DNA from: an uncultured Dorea sp.
GTDB lineage: Bacteria; Bacillota; Clostridia; Lachnospirales; Lachnospiraceae
Assembly: GCA_900550865.1 (NCBI GenBank)
Contig: URTM01000011.1
Coordinates: 16,154-80,153 of the forward strand
Reading direction: 5' to 3'
DNA: 64,000 nt
Under the pieces are notes generated by a model. The model searched no databases. It worked only from the letters and a program-made list of their open reading frames with translations, and was not told the origin of the DNA. Position numbers and translations under genes: made by a program. Below, piece after piece: positions 51,603-60,996 of the stretch (positions are counted from its first letter, which is position 1; every line of letters begins with the position of its first letter).

Positions 51603-51963
51603 CAGAATCAAAGCGGCAGCGAAAGCCCGCAAGAAAAAGCGGAAAAAGATGATCAAAACGAAATATGGACAGAAAGCAGCCAGACACTCCAAAAGGGGTG
51701 TCTATTCCTGTACTTATGCAGTGGTGATTGCTTTTCTGGTGATCGTTATGCTCCTTTTTTCTTTTATGAATAAAGGAAATGTTAATATATTAATGGGATT
51801 TTTCGGACTCGGAACCTGTGCGATGGCAGTGATCGGAATCTGGCTTGGCATTAAGGGATTCAGGGAACGTGAAAAAATCTATACGACCTGCAAGGTGGGA
51901 ATTGCGGTAAATGCAGTATTCCTTGTTGCCATGGTTGCATTATTTGTCAGGGGGCTTATGTAG
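51571..51963 (+). CDS. Small basic membrane protein of unknown function
   Basis: A 130-residue protein with a strongly basic N-terminal 45 residues (rich in Lys and Arg, for example KARKKKRKK) and three membrane helices (about 47-66, 72-93 and 105-127). I do not assign a family with certainty; similar small proteins of unknown function are common next to aminopeptidase genes in Lachnospiraceae, as far as I recall. AAGGAGAAG lies 8 bases before the ATG. It overlaps the VanZ-like gene, and the next start immediately follows its stop, so the three are translationally linked. Confidence 0.65.
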   Translation: MLGKKLRTEDDRIKAAAKARKKKRKKMIKTKYGQKAARHSKRGVYSCTYAVVIAFLVIVMLLFSFMNKGNVNILMGFFGLGTCAMAVIGIWLGIKGFREREKIYTTCKVGIAVNAVFLVAMVALFVRGLM

Positions 51964-54006
51964 ATGATAGAAGAAAGATATGAACTGGCACTTGACCGTA
52001 TCCGTCTGATACAGACGGAAGATACGGTTGGGGAGCCTTACAGAGATTATTTTAAGAAGATGGCAGAGTTCGTACTTATGCTGGACGAACTAAGAGATGA
52101 ACTTCTGGACGGAAGATACCAGAAGCTTGGGTTAGAAGAATTAAGGACATGGAACAGACGGCTGTATCAGGATGTTTTGCCGGAGCAGTATGAAGAAAGT
52201 TATGCGAATCCGGATTATGCGTGTAAGATGCTTGGAAAAGAATCGGGACAGATTCTTGGAATGTTATATGCGGAACTTCGTGGGGCAGTCGTTTATGTTT
52301 TTGAGGGAAAGACAGAATATCTGGCAATCCTGTATGAATTGCTGATTGAAGTATATAACCAGTTCGAGGAGAAGCCGGATCCAAAGGCTGCCCGTGATAC
52401 ATTTTACTGGTATGCAAGTGATTACTGTGATGTATTCCTTGCGGACCGGATCAGGGAACAGGTTCTGCCGGAAGAGTCCTTTGCAACGGATCTGATCATG
52501 AACAGTGATCTTACGGATCTCAGATATCTGTATCAGTTCGGTGAATATATCAGTGAAAATGAATGGAAGACGGCAGAGCATCTGAACAGCCTTCCGGAAG
52601 AGACGATTCAGAAGATGGCAGATGTCTATACAGAAGGATACCGCATCGGATTTGTAAATACAGGAAAAGATCTTTCTAAGAAATCTGTCGTGAACATCCG
52701 TTATATTCTTGGATTTGAGTGTGTAGTAAAGAGAGCAATTGAGAATTTTGAAAAAATGGGATTGAAACCGGTCATCTATCGCGCGGCGGTCAGTGTGCTG
52801 ACGAAGAAACAGCACTATAAGATCGGCTATTGCGGAGCAGTGGCGAACAAGCAGTATGAGTACGATCATAAAGATGATCAGGCACTCTTCATGGATAAGA
52901 AGTATCTGGAACGTAAGCTGGAAGTGATGCAGACGACTTACGAGCATCATAAGAAAGAAGCTGCTGGATTCGCAGGACCGGCGTGCATCGATATGTTCGG
53001 AGAAGAGCCGTTTGAGCCGGCAGCGAAAGAGACTGTAGCAAAGCTTTCGGAAAGCCAGGAAGAGATGATCCTTCAGTATGACAGCCGCCAGAGCCAGATG
53101 GTGAACCAGTATATCAAGGGAGAAGAAAGAAGCTTTACGATCATTGCTTATCCGGTGCCTGAGATCGGGGAGAAGTATGAAGAGATTTTCGATGAGATCA
53201 TCCGTATCAATACACTGGATGCGAAATTATATGAGAAAGTACAGCAGACACTGATCGATGCACTGGATCAGGGAGAATATGTACACATTCTCGGAACGAA
53301 CGGCAACCGTACGGACCTGAACGTACAGCTTCATCCACTGAACGATCCGGAAAAAGAGACAATTTTTGAAAATTGCGTGGCAGATGTAAATATTCCGGTC
53401 GGGGAAGTATTTACCTCACCGGTACTGGAAGGAACGAACGGAGTCCTGCATGTCAGCAAAGTCTATCTGAATGAACTGCAGTACCGTGATCTGGAGATCA
53501 CATTCTCGAACGGTATGGTATCAGAGTACAACTGTGCCAACTTTGACCGTGATCTGGAGAATAAAGCATATATTCATGATAATGTGCTGTACAAGCATCC
53601 GACCCTGCCGCTTGGGGAGTTCGCGATCGGAACGAATACAACCGCATATGTAACGGCGAAGAAATACGGAATTGAAGATAAGATGCCGATCCTGATCGCA
53701 GAGAAGATGGGACCACATTTTGCAGTGGGTGATACCTGCTACAGCTGGTGCGAGGATATCAAAGTCTATAATCCGAATGGAAAAGAGATCATTGCCAGAG
53801 ACAATTCGGTATCGATCCGCAGAAAAGAAGATGTGTCCAAAGCATATTTCCACTGCCATACAGATATCACGATCCCGTATGAAGAACTGGGCAGTATTAC
53901 AGTTATTACAAAGGATAAAAAAGAGATCACATTACTGAAAAATGGAAAATTTGTACTTCCTGGCACAGAGATTTTAAATGAACCATTGAAAAATTCTAAT
54001 AAATAA
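51964..54006 (+). CDS. M29-family aminopeptidase with long N-terminal extension
   Basis: A 680-residue cytosolic metallopeptidase. The C-terminal half (about 340-670) carries M29 (AmpS/PepS-like) features: HILGTNGNRTDLNVQL, FENCVADVNIPVGEVFTSPVLEGTNGVLHVSKV, EFAIGTNTTAY, and a final HCHTDITIPYEELG. These supply the two-metal ligands (Glu, His, Tyr, Asp). Typical M29 enzymes have about 400-410 residues, so the first 270-310 residues (helical, Tyr/Glu-rich) form an extra domain I cannot name. The ATG follows the preceding stop directly. Confidence 0.85.
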   Translation: MIEERYELALDRIRLIQTEDTVGEPYRDYFKKMAEFVLMLDELRDELLDGRYQKLGLEELRTWNRRLYQDVLPEQYEESYANPDYACKMLGKESGQILGMLYAELRGAVVYVFEGKTEYLAILYELLIEVYNQFEEKPDPKAARDTFYWYASDYCDVFLADRIREQVLPEESFATDLIMNSDLTDLRYLYQFGEYISENEWKTAEHLNSLPEETIQKMADVYTEGYRIGFVNTGKDLSKKSVVNIRYILGFECVVKRAIENFEKMGLKPVIYRAAVSVLTKKQHYKIGYCGAVANKQYEYDHKDDQALFMDKKYLERKLEVMQTTYEHHKKEAAGFAGPACIDMFGEEPFEPAAKETVAKLSESQEEMILQYDSRQSQMVNQYIKGEERSFTIIAYPVPEIGEKYEEIFDEIIRINTLDAKLYEKVQQTLIDALDQGEYVHILGTNGNRTDLNVQLHPLNDPEKETIFENCVADVNIPVGEVFTSPVLEGTNGVLHVSKVYLNELQYRDLEITFSNGMVSEYNCANFDRDLENKAYIHDNVLYKHPTLPLGEFAIGTNTTAYVTAKKYGIEDKMPILIAEKMGPHFAVGDTCYSWCEDIKVYNPNGKEIIARDNSVSIRRKEDVSKAYFHCHTDITIPYEELGSITVITKDKKEITLLKNGKFVLPGTEILNEPLKNSNK

Positions 54007-54014
54007 GGTATGAT
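53986..54014 (+). promoter_or_regulatory. Predicted promoter of the pur cluster
   Basis: TTGAAA (53986-53991) and TATGAT (54009-54014), 17 bp apart, just at the end of the aminopeptidase gene. No purine riboswitch fits between it and purE. Confidence 0.5.
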
Positions 54015-54048
54015 TTATTTGTCAAACTTATAAGAAAGGATGAAAATT

Positions 54049-54561
54049 ATGCCAAAAGTAGGAATTATCATGGGCAGTGACTCAGATCTTAAGGTTATGA
54101 GCAAGGCTGCAGTAATGCTGGAAGAGTTAGGAATCGAGTATGAGATGACGATCATCTCAGCACATCGTGAGCCAGATGAACTGATTGAATGGACCAGAGG
54201 AGCAGAAAGCCGCGGAATAAAGGTTATGATCGCCGGTGCAGGAATGGCAGCAGCCCTTCCGGGAATGTGTGCAGCATTATTTGCCCTTCCGGTTATTGGT
54301 GTACCTCTTTCCGGAAAGAAACTGGATGGAATGGATGCAGTGTTCTCCATCATGCAGATGCCGCCGGGAGTTCCGGTTGCGACAGTAGCGATCGATGGGG
54401 CAAAGAATGCGGCACTTCTTGCAGCAAAGATTCTTGCAGTTTCAGATGAAGAACTTCTGGGTAAATTAAAAGCTTATACAGCAGAACAGAAAGAGGCAGT
54501 CAAAGCCAAAGCAGCAAAGCTTGATTCTATCGGATATGAGGCATATCTGGCATCAAAATAA
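54049..54561 (+). CDS. purE: N5-carboxyaminoimidazole ribonucleotide mutase
   Basis: Moves the carboxyl group on the purine precursor CAIR. The 170-residue protein has the PurE phosphate and active-site segments IIMGSDSDLKVM, ISAHREPDEL and GAGMAAALPGM...PVIGVP. The start at 54049 gives AAAGGA correct spacing; an ATG three codons earlier abuts the binding site. It leads a purE-purM-purN-purD cluster. No purK is seen, so it may be a class II (AIR carboxylase-type) enzyme or purK lies elsewhere. Confidence 0.95.
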   Translation: MPKVGIIMGSDSDLKVMSKAAVMLEELGIEYEMTIISAHREPDELIEWTRGAESRGIKVMIAGAGMAAALPGMCAALFALPVIGVPLSGKKLDGMDAVFSIMQMPPGVPVATVAIDGAKNAALLAAKILAVSDEELLGKLKAYTAEQKEAVKAKAAKLDSIGYEAYLASK

Positions 54562-54609
54562 TAGATATAAAAGTACAAAACAATAACAAGTACAAAAGGA
54601 GATCGGGTT

Positions 54610-55635
54610 ATGGATTACAAAAAAGCGGGTGTGGATATTGAAGCAGGTTACAAGTCAGTAGAACTTATGAAAGAGCATGTAAAGAAGACCATGCGTCCGG
54701 AGGTTCTCGGCGGACTCGGAGGATTTTCAGGAGCATTCTCTCTTGCGAAGATCAAAGAGATGGAAGAGCCGGTACTGTTATCCGGAACAGACGGATGCGG
54801 AACAAAGGTCAAACTTGCTATGATCATGGATAAGCATGATACCATTGGAATCGATGCAGTAGCCATGTGTGTGAATGACATTGCGTGTGCAGGCGGTGAG
54901 CCGTTATTCTTCTTAGACTATATTGCATGTGGAAAGAACTATCCGGAGAAGATCGCATCGATCGTAAAAGGTGTGGCAGAAGGATGTCTGCAGTCAGAAG
55001 CAGCCTTGATCGGCGGTGAGACAGCAGAACACCCGGGACTTATGCCGGAAGATGAATACGACCTTGCAGGATTCGCAGTTGGTGTATGTGACAAGAAAGA
55101 TATGATTACAGGAGAAGACTTAAAAGCCGGAGATGTACTGATCGGTATGGCATCTACAGGTGTACACAGCAACGGATTTTCTCTGGTACGTAAAGTATTC
55201 GAGATGACAAAAGAATCTCTGGATACATATTATGATGATCTTGGAACCACACTTGGAGAAGCACTGCTTGCTCCGACAAGAATCTATGTCAAAGCATTAA
55301 AGAGTGTAAAGAACGCAGGCGTGAAAGTGAAAGCCTGCAGCCATATCACAGGCGGCGGATTCTATGAAAATATTCCAAGAATGTTAAAAGACGGAGTAAG
55401 AGCCGTTGTAGAAAAAGACAGTTACCCGATCCCTCCGATCTTCACAAAACTTGCAAAAGAGGGTAATGTAGACGAGCATGCAATGTACAATACTTATAAC
55501 ATGGGTATCGGTATGATCGTTGCTGTAGATCCTGCTGATGTAGATAAGACAATGGAAGCAATCAAAGCGACAGGAGATACTCCGTATGTGATCGGTCATA
55601 TCGAAGACGGAGAAAAGGGAGTGACATTATGTTAA
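54610..55635 (+). CDS. purM: Phosphoribosylformylglycinamidine cyclo-ligase (AIR synthetase)
   Basis: ATP-dependent ring closure to AIR, step 5 of purine synthesis. The 341-residue protein shows the PurM motifs DYKKAGVDIEAG, LSGTDGCGTKVKLA, GIDAVAMCVNDIACAGGEPLFFLDY, GGETAEHPGLM and HITGGGFYENIPRM. Length and motifs are canonical. It overlaps purN by seven bases. Confidence 0.97.
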   Translation: MDYKKAGVDIEAGYKSVELMKEHVKKTMRPEVLGGLGGFSGAFSLAKIKEMEEPVLLSGTDGCGTKVKLAMIMDKHDTIGIDAVAMCVNDIACAGGEPLFFLDYIACGKNYPEKIASIVKGVAEGCLQSEAALIGGETAEHPGLMPEDEYDLAGFAVGVCDKKDMITGEDLKAGDVLIGMASTGVHSNGFSLVRKVFEMTKESLDTYYDDLGTTLGEALLAPTRIYVKALKSVKNAGVKVKACSHITGGGFYENIPRMLKDGVRAVVEKDSYPIPPIFTKLAKEGNVDEHAMYNTYNMGIGMIVAVDPADVDKTMEAIKATGDTPYVIGHIEDGEKGVTLC

Positions 55636-56255
55636 ATGTCGTAGTTCTGGTATCCGGCGGCGGAACGAATCTGCAGGCAATTATCGATGCCGTAGATTCC
55701 GGTGTGATCACGAATACAAAAATCGCCGGTGTGATCAGCAATAACAAGAATGCTTACGCACTGGAGCGTGCTGAAAAACATGGTATTCCGAATCAGTGCA
55801 TTTCTCCAAAAGATTATGAGAATCGTGAGATTTTCAATCAGGAATTTATGAAGGCTGTAGATGCACTGCATCCGGATCTGATCGTACTGGCAGGGTTCCT
55901 GGTAGTGATCCCTGCGGAGATGATCGCAAAATACAGAAACCGTATGATCAACATTCATCCGTCCCTGATTCCGGCGTTCTGCGGAACTGGATTCTATGGG
56001 CTGAAGGTGCATGAAAAAGCACTGGAACGCGGAGTGAAAGTAGTTGGCGCAACGGTACATTTTGTAGATGAGGGAACCGATACCGGTCCGATCATTTTGC
56101 AGAAAGCGGTTGAAGTAGAACAGGGAGATACCCCGGAAGTTCTGCAGAGACGTGTGATGGAGCAGGCAGAATGGAAGATCCTGCCAAAGGCCATTGATCT
56201 GATTGCGAACGGTAAAGTAAAAGTAGAAGGACATCATGTGACGATCGAGTCATAG
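55629..56255 (+). CDS. purN: Phosphoribosylglycinamide formyltransferase
   Basis: Transfers formyl from 10-formyl-tetrahydrofolate to GAR. The 208-residue protein has SGGGTNLQAI at the start, the catalytic Asn and His in INIHPSLIPAF, and Asp in HFVDEGTDTGPII. It overlaps purM by seven bases and is followed by purD after 21 bases. Confidence 0.96.
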   Translation: MLNVVVLVSGGGTNLQAIIDAVDSGVITNTKIAGVISNNKNAYALERAEKHGIPNQCISPKDYENREIFNQEFMKAVDALHPDLIVLAGFLVVIPAEMIAKYRNRMINIHPSLIPAFCGTGFYGLKVHEKALERGVKVVGATVHFVDEGTDTGPIILQKAVEVEQGDTPEVLQRRVMEQAEWKILPKAIDLIANGKVKVEGHHVTIES

Positions 56256-56276
56256 AGGATAAAGGAGCAGTGTAAG

Positions 56277-57551
56277 ATGAAAGTATTAATCGTTGGAAGT
56301 GGCGGAAGAGAACATGCAATCGCATACAGCGTTGCAAAAAGCGATAAGGTAGACAAGATTTACTGCACTCCGGGCAATGCGGGAATTGCAGAATTTGCAG
56401 AATGTGCACCGATCGGAGCCATGGAATTTGACAAGATCGTAGCATTTGCAAAGGAAAAAGAGATTGATCTCGTGATCGTAGGAATGGATGATCCTCTGGT
56501 TGGCGGTCTGGTCGATGAACTGGAAGCAGCAGGTATCCGTACGTTCGGGCCAAGAAAGAATGCGGCAATCCTTGAGGGATCCAAAGCATTTTCCAAAGAC
56601 CTGATGAAAAAATACAACATTCCTACAGCAGCATATGAGAACTTTACAGATCCGGATAAGGCAATCGAATATCTGAAGACGGAAGCCAAATTTCCGATCG
56701 TATTAAAAGCAGATGGTCTGGCACTTGGTAAAGGTGTGCTGATCTGCAAAGATCTGGAAGAAGCAGAAGAAGGCGTGAAGACGATTATGCTGGATAAGAA
56801 ATTCGGTACAGCCGGTAATGAGATGGTTATCGAAGAATTCATGACAGGAAGAGAAGTATCCGTATTGTCATTTGTAGATGGTAATACGATCAAGACAATG
56901 ACTTCCGCACAGGATCATAAGCGCGCAGGAGACGGAGATACCGGTCTGAATACAGGCGGAATGGGAACATTTTCACCAAGTCCGTTCTATACAGAGGAAG
57001 TAGACGAGTTCTGTAAGAAATATGTATACCAGGCAACGGTTGATGCCATGAAGGCAGAAGGAAGACCATTCAAAGGAGTCATCTTTTTCGGACTGATGCT
57101 GACAGCAGACGGACCGAAGGTTCTGGAGTATAATGCCAGATTCGGAGATCCGGAAGCACAGGTAGTTCTTCCTAGAATGAAGAATGATATCATCGATGTG
57201 GTGGAAGCATGTATCGACGGTACACTGGATCAGATCGACCTGCAGTTTGAAGACAATGCGGCAGTATGCGTGGTTCTGGCAAGTGACGGATATCCGGTGA
57301 AATACGACAAGGGACTGCCGATCAGCGGACTGGACGAATTTGAGAAACATGAAGGCTATTACTGCTTCCATGCAGGAACGAAATTCGACGGAGACCAGAT
57401 CGTGACCAACGGCGGACGTGTACTCGGCGTGACAGCAAAGGGAAAAGACTTAAAAGAAGCAAGAGCCAATGCATATGCGGCTACCGAATGGGTAAAATTC
57501 GATAATAAATATATGCGTCATGATATTGGAAAAGCAATTGACGAGGCATAA
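56277..57551 (+). CDS. purD: Phosphoribosylamine-glycine ligase (GAR synthetase)
   Basis: ATP-grasp enzyme joining phosphoribosylamine and glycine. The 424-residue protein begins VLIVGSGGREHAI and shows FPIVLKADGLALGKGV, EEFMTGREVSVLSFVDG, QDHKRAGDGDTGLNTGGMG and VLEYNARFGDPEAQ, all standard PurD signatures. AAAGGAGC precedes the start. A terminator follows, closing the pur cluster. Confidence 0.97.
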   Translation: MKVLIVGSGGREHAIAYSVAKSDKVDKIYCTPGNAGIAEFAECAPIGAMEFDKIVAFAKEKEIDLVIVGMDDPLVGGLVDELEAAGIRTFGPRKNAAILEGSKAFSKDLMKKYNIPTAAYENFTDPDKAIEYLKTEAKFPIVLKADGLALGKGVLICKDLEEAEEGVKTIMLDKKFGTAGNEMVIEEFMTGREVSVLSFVDGNTIKTMTSAQDHKRAGDGDTGLNTGGMGTFSPSPFYTEEVDEFCKKYVYQATVDAMKAEGRPFKGVIFFGLMLTADGPKVLEYNARFGDPEAQVVLPRMKNDIIDVVEACIDGTLDQIDLQFEDNAAVCVVLASDGYPVKYDKGLPISGLDEFEKHEGYYCFHAGTKFDGDQIVTNGGRVLGVTAKGKDLKEARANAYAATEWVKFDNKYMRHDIGKAIDEA

Positions 57552-57608
57552 ACAGCAAAAATATGGAAACTGTGAATTGCAGTGGATTTTATCGCAAAAA
57601 GAATGAAA

Positions 57609-57643
57609 GAAAGAGCTTACGATTTAGGTTGTAAGCTCTTTTT
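57609..57643 (+). terminator. Intrinsic terminator after purD
   Basis: AAAGAGCTTAC (57610-57620) pairs with GTAAGCTCTTT (57631-57641) around a 10-nt loop, followed by T residues. Confidence 0.92.
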
Positions 57644-57648
57644 AGTTG

Positions 57649-57669
57649 TGTTATAGTATCTCTATAACA
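57649..57669. promoter_or_regulatory. Inverted-repeat operator candidate for the GntR-clpC genes
   Basis: TGTTATAG and CTATAACA are perfect 8-bp arms around TATCT, 30 bases before the GntR gene and overlapping its likely -10 (TATAGT, 57652-57657). YtrA-type GntR proteins bind sites of this kind, so self-repression is likely. Confidence 0.6.
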
Positions 57670-57698
57670 AAAGAAAATGACAAGTAACAGGTGATAAG

Positions 57699-58070
57699 AT
57701 GTTGATAGAAATTGATTTTAACAGCAGCGAGGCAATCTATGTACAGTTGCAGAATCAGATCATCATGGGGATCGCAACAGACGTGATCCGTGAGGGAGAT
57801 ACCCTACCTTCCGTCAGGCAGCTGGCAGATACCGTGGGAATTAATATGCATACCGTGAACAAAGCATATTCGATCCTGCGACAGGAAGGATTCATCCAGC
57901 TGGACAGAAGAAGGGGAGCTGTAGTTGCCATTGATGCGGATAAGGCACAGGCCATGTTGAAGCTCAGGGAAAAGCTTTCGATACTACTTGCAAAGGGATG
58001 CTGCAAGAATATCAGTCGGGAAGATGTGCACGCATTGGTGGACGAGATATTTGACGAGTATAGAAGATAG
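57699..58070 (+). CDS. GntR-family regulator (YtrA type)
   Basis: A 123-residue repressor: winged helix (about 10-75: IYVQLQNQIIMGIATDVIREGDTLPSVRQLADTVGINMHTVNKAYSIL region) followed by a short C-terminal dimerisation helix (about 80-120), which is the YtrA subfamily plan. It is 20 bases upstream of clpC and in the same direction, in the place where Bacillus has ctsR-mcsA-mcsB. It probably controls clpC through the inverted repeat at 57649. What releases it is unknown. Confidence 0.9.
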   Translation: MLIEIDFNSSEAIYVQLQNQIIMGIATDVIREGDTLPSVRQLADTVGINMHTVNKAYSILRQEGFIQLDRRRGAVVAIDADKAQAMLKLREKLSILLAKGCCKNISREDVHALVDEIFDEYRR

Positions 58071-58090
58071 ACAGAAAGGAACAAATAGGC

Positions 58091-60526
58091 ATGGATTATA
58101 CAAGACAGGCGAGGGAAGTGCTGAAGATCGCAGAAAAAAGTGCGAAAGAGATGGCACACCCTTATGTGGGGACAGAGCATCTGCTCCTTGGACTCAGAAA
58201 AGTATATACCGGCGTCGCGGCGCAGGTTCTGGGAGCGAATGGAGTAGATGAGGAAAATATACAGAAAGTAATGTCCGAGCTGATCTCTCCGGCAGGTGAG
58301 ATGTCGGGCAGGAAGAAACCGGAATATAGTCCGAGACTGGAATATATTCTGGAAGACAGTAAGATAGAAGCAGAACAGTTCCGTTCAGAAGAAATAGGAA
58401 CCGAGCATATGCTGGTGGCACTTATCCGTGATATGGACTGTGTTGCAGCAAAGATCCTGACTACACTGGGGGCGAATCTTCAGAAGATCTATCAGGAGAT
58501 ATTTGAGACGGTCGGGATAGACCCGAAAATGTACCAGGAAGAATATGGACCGGAAGCTGGAAGAAAGAACGGGGTACTGGATCAGTATGGTACCGATCTG
58601 ACAGCAGAGGCAGAAGAAGGAAAGCTTGACCCGGTCATCGGAAGAAAAGAAGAAATCGGACGTCTGATGCAGGTATTGAGCAGACGTACGAAGAACAATC
58701 CTTGTCTGGTCGGGGAACCGGGTGTCGGCAAGACGGCAGTGATCGAAGGACTTGCAGCGCAGATCGCAGAAGGAATCGTGCCGGAAGGAATCCGCGGAAA
58801 GCGGATCTATACGATGGATCTGGCAAGTATGATCGCCGGATCAAAATACCGTGGAGAATTTGAAGAACGTATGAAGCGTCTGATCCAGGAGGTAAAGGTC
58901 GCAGGAAATATCATTCTGTTCCTGGATGAGGTGCATACGATCATCGGTGCAGGCGGTGCAGAAGGAGCGATGGATGCGTCTAATATTCTGAAGCCGTCCC
59001 TTGCAAGAGGAGAACTGCAGCTGATCGGTGCGACGACAATTGTGGAATACCGCAAATATATTGAGAAAGATGCGGCACTGGAAAGAAGATTCCAGCCAAT
59101 CACAGTAGAAGAGCCGGATAAAGAGCAGTGTCTGGAAATCTTAAAAGGCTTATGCTCCAGATATGAAAAGCATCATAAAGTAAAGATACAGGAAGCGGCA
59201 CTGGAGGCAGCAGTGAATTATTCCAGCCGTTATATCAATGACCGTTTCCTTCCGGATAAAGCAATTGATGTGGTGGATGAAGCGTGCTCAAAAGTGAGCC
59301 TGCGTGGATTTAAAGTACCGGAAAATGTATACAAACTGGAAAAGACACAGACAGAACTTGCAAAAGAACTGGAAGATGCGATTAAAAATGGCGATATCAC
59401 AGAGGCATCCCTGCTTCACAAAGAATTGAATGAAGCAGAAGAAAAATTAGAACAGATCAAGAAACGTTTCCATAAAAAGAATGATGCGAAGCATCTGGAA
59501 GTAACGGAAGAGGATATTGCGGAAGTTGTATCACAGTGGACGAAGATTCCGGTGAGCCGTCTGGCGGAGTCGGAAAGTGCGAAACTGAACAAGCTGGAAC
59601 AGACACTGCATAAACGCGTGATCGGACAGGATGAGGCGGTGACAGCAGTTGCAAAATCCATCAAGCGTGGAAGAGTCGGACTGAAAGATCCGAAGCGCCC
59701 GATCGGTTCCTTCCTGTTCTTAGGACCAACCGGAGTCGGTAAGACAGAACTTTCCAAAGCACTTGCAGAAGCACTCTTCGGAGATGAGAATTCCATGATC
59801 CGTGTAGATATGTCGGAATATATGGAAAAGCACAGTGTGGCAAAGATGATCGGTTCTCCTCCGGGATATGTCGGACACGACGATGGCGGACAGCTCAGTG
59901 AACAGGTGAGAAGACATCCATATTCGGTTGTGTTATTTGACGAGATCGAGAAAGCACATCCGGATGTATTCAACATTCTTTTACAGGTGTTAGATGACGG
60001 GCATATTACAGATTCACAGGGAAGAAAGGTGGATTTCTCGAATACAGTGATCATTATGACATCGAATGCAGGAGCGCAGTCTATCATTGATCCGAAGAAG
60101 CTGGGATTCAATACAAAGGAAGATGCGGCAGGAGATTACAAACGGATGAAGAATAACGTGATGAATGAGATCAAGTTCATCTTCCGTCCGGAATTCCTGA
60201 ACCGTATTGATGAGATCCTGGTATTCCATCCGCTGACAGTAGAGCAGATGCAGAAAATCGTCGGACTGATGTGTAAAGAACTGATCAAGCGTGCGAAAGA
60301 CCAGCTTGGAATCAGTCTTACAATCCGTGATTCGGTGAAGAAGCATATCGTAGAGACCGGTATGGATAAGAAGTATGGGGCAAGACCATTAAGGCGTGCC
60401 GTACAGAACCAGCTGGAGGATAAACTTGCCGAGGCAATCTTAAGCGGGGAGATCGGAAGAGATATGGAAGTTGTAGCCGGAATGTCTAAAAAAGAAATTA
60501 AATTTACGGCAAAGACTACAAATTAA
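58091..60526 (+). CDS. clpC: ATP-dependent Clp unfoldase ClpC
   Basis: Hexameric AAA+ unfoldase that feeds proteins to ClpP. The 811-residue protein has two Clp-N repeats (about 4-75 and 78-145), a first AAA module (GEPGVGKTAVIEG, FLDEVHTIIGAG), a middle domain (about 400-460), a second AAA module (GPTGVGKTELSKAL, LFDEIEKAHPDV) and a C-terminal D2-small domain with an LGF-type ClpP-docking loop (KKLGFNT). GAACAAATAGGC lies before the ATG with AGAAAGGA a little upstream. Adaptor genes mcsA/mcsB are absent here. Confidence 0.96.
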   Translation: MDYTRQAREVLKIAEKSAKEMAHPYVGTEHLLLGLRKVYTGVAAQVLGANGVDEENIQKVMSELISPAGEMSGRKKPEYSPRLEYILEDSKIEAEQFRSEEIGTEHMLVALIRDMDCVAAKILTTLGANLQKIYQEIFETVGIDPKMYQEEYGPEAGRKNGVLDQYGTDLTAEAEEGKLDPVIGRKEEIGRLMQVLSRRTKNNPCLVGEPGVGKTAVIEGLAAQIAEGIVPEGIRGKRIYTMDLASMIAGSKYRGEFEERMKRLIQEVKVAGNIILFLDEVHTIIGAGGAEGAMDASNILKPSLARGELQLIGATTIVEYRKYIEKDAALERRFQPITVEEPDKEQCLEILKGLCSRYEKHHKVKIQEAALEAAVNYSSRYINDRFLPDKAIDVVDEACSKVSLRGFKVPENVYKLEKTQTELAKELEDAIKNGDITEASLLHKELNEAEEKLEQIKKRFHKKNDAKHLEVTEEDIAEVVSQWTKIPVSRLAESESAKLNKLEQTLHKRVIGQDEAVTAVAKSIKRGRVGLKDPKRPIGSFLFLGPTGVGKTELSKALAEALFGDENSMIRVDMSEYMEKHSVAKMIGSPPGYVGHDDGGQLSEQVRRHPYSVVLFDEIEKAHPDVFNILLQVLDDGHITDSQGRKVDFSNTVIIMTSNAGAQSIIDPKKLGFNTKEDAAGDYKRMKNNVMNEIKFIFRPEFLNRIDEILVFHPLTVEQMQKIVGLMCKELIKRAKDQLGISLTIRDSVKKHIVETGMDKKYGARPLRRAVQNQLEDKLAEAILSGEIGRDMEVVAGMSKKEIKFTAKTTN

Positions 60527-60582
60527 AAATATTTTATTATATAATAGGATGAACGAAAGAAGAACCTTAGGAGGACAAAAAA

Positions 60583-60996
60583 ATGGCAGCAGTGAAAGAG
60601 CTTTTAAGAGCTGAAACAGACGGTACACTTAGTTTTGGAGATTATACATTAGACAGCAAGACTAAGTTAGACGGATTTGATTTTCAGGGGGATATCTACA
60701 AAGTTAAGACGTTCAAAGAGATTACAAAATTAGAAAAGAACGGTATGTTTGTATACGAATCCGTACCGGGAACTGCAGTAGAGAATTTCAAGGCAACAGA
60801 GAACGTAGTTTCGTTCAAAGTATGTGGAGAGACAGATTTTCAGTTTACACTTGGAATGGAAGCAGATGCAGAATACGTTGTATACATGGATGATGTGAAT
60901 ATCGGAGACATGACAACGAACTTAAGTGGAAAACTCAGCGTAAGTGCAGAAGCTGATCCAGGAAAAGAGATTGAGATCAAAGTCGTAAGAAAATAA
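60583..60996 (+). CDS. Conserved-looking protein of unknown function between clpC and radA
   Basis: A 137-residue soluble, acidic, beta-rich protein: DGTLSFGDYTLDSKTKLDGFDFQGDIYKVKTF, then YESVPGTAVENF, and near the end GKLSVSAEADPGKEIEIKVVRK. No signal peptide, membrane segment or catalytic motif is visible; there is a single cysteine (VCGETDF). AGGAGG stands 8-9 bases before the ATG, and a TATAAT (60540-60545) may start its own transcript. The stop codon shares a base with the radA start, so synthesis is coupled to RadA. I do not recognise the family. Confidence 0.7.
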   Translation: MAAVKELLRAETDGTLSFGDYTLDSKTKLDGFDFQGDIYKVKTFKEITKLEKNGMFVYESVPGTAVENFKATENVVSFKVCGETDFQFTLGMEADAEYVVYMDDVNIGDMTTNLSGKLSVSAEADPGKEIEIKVVRK

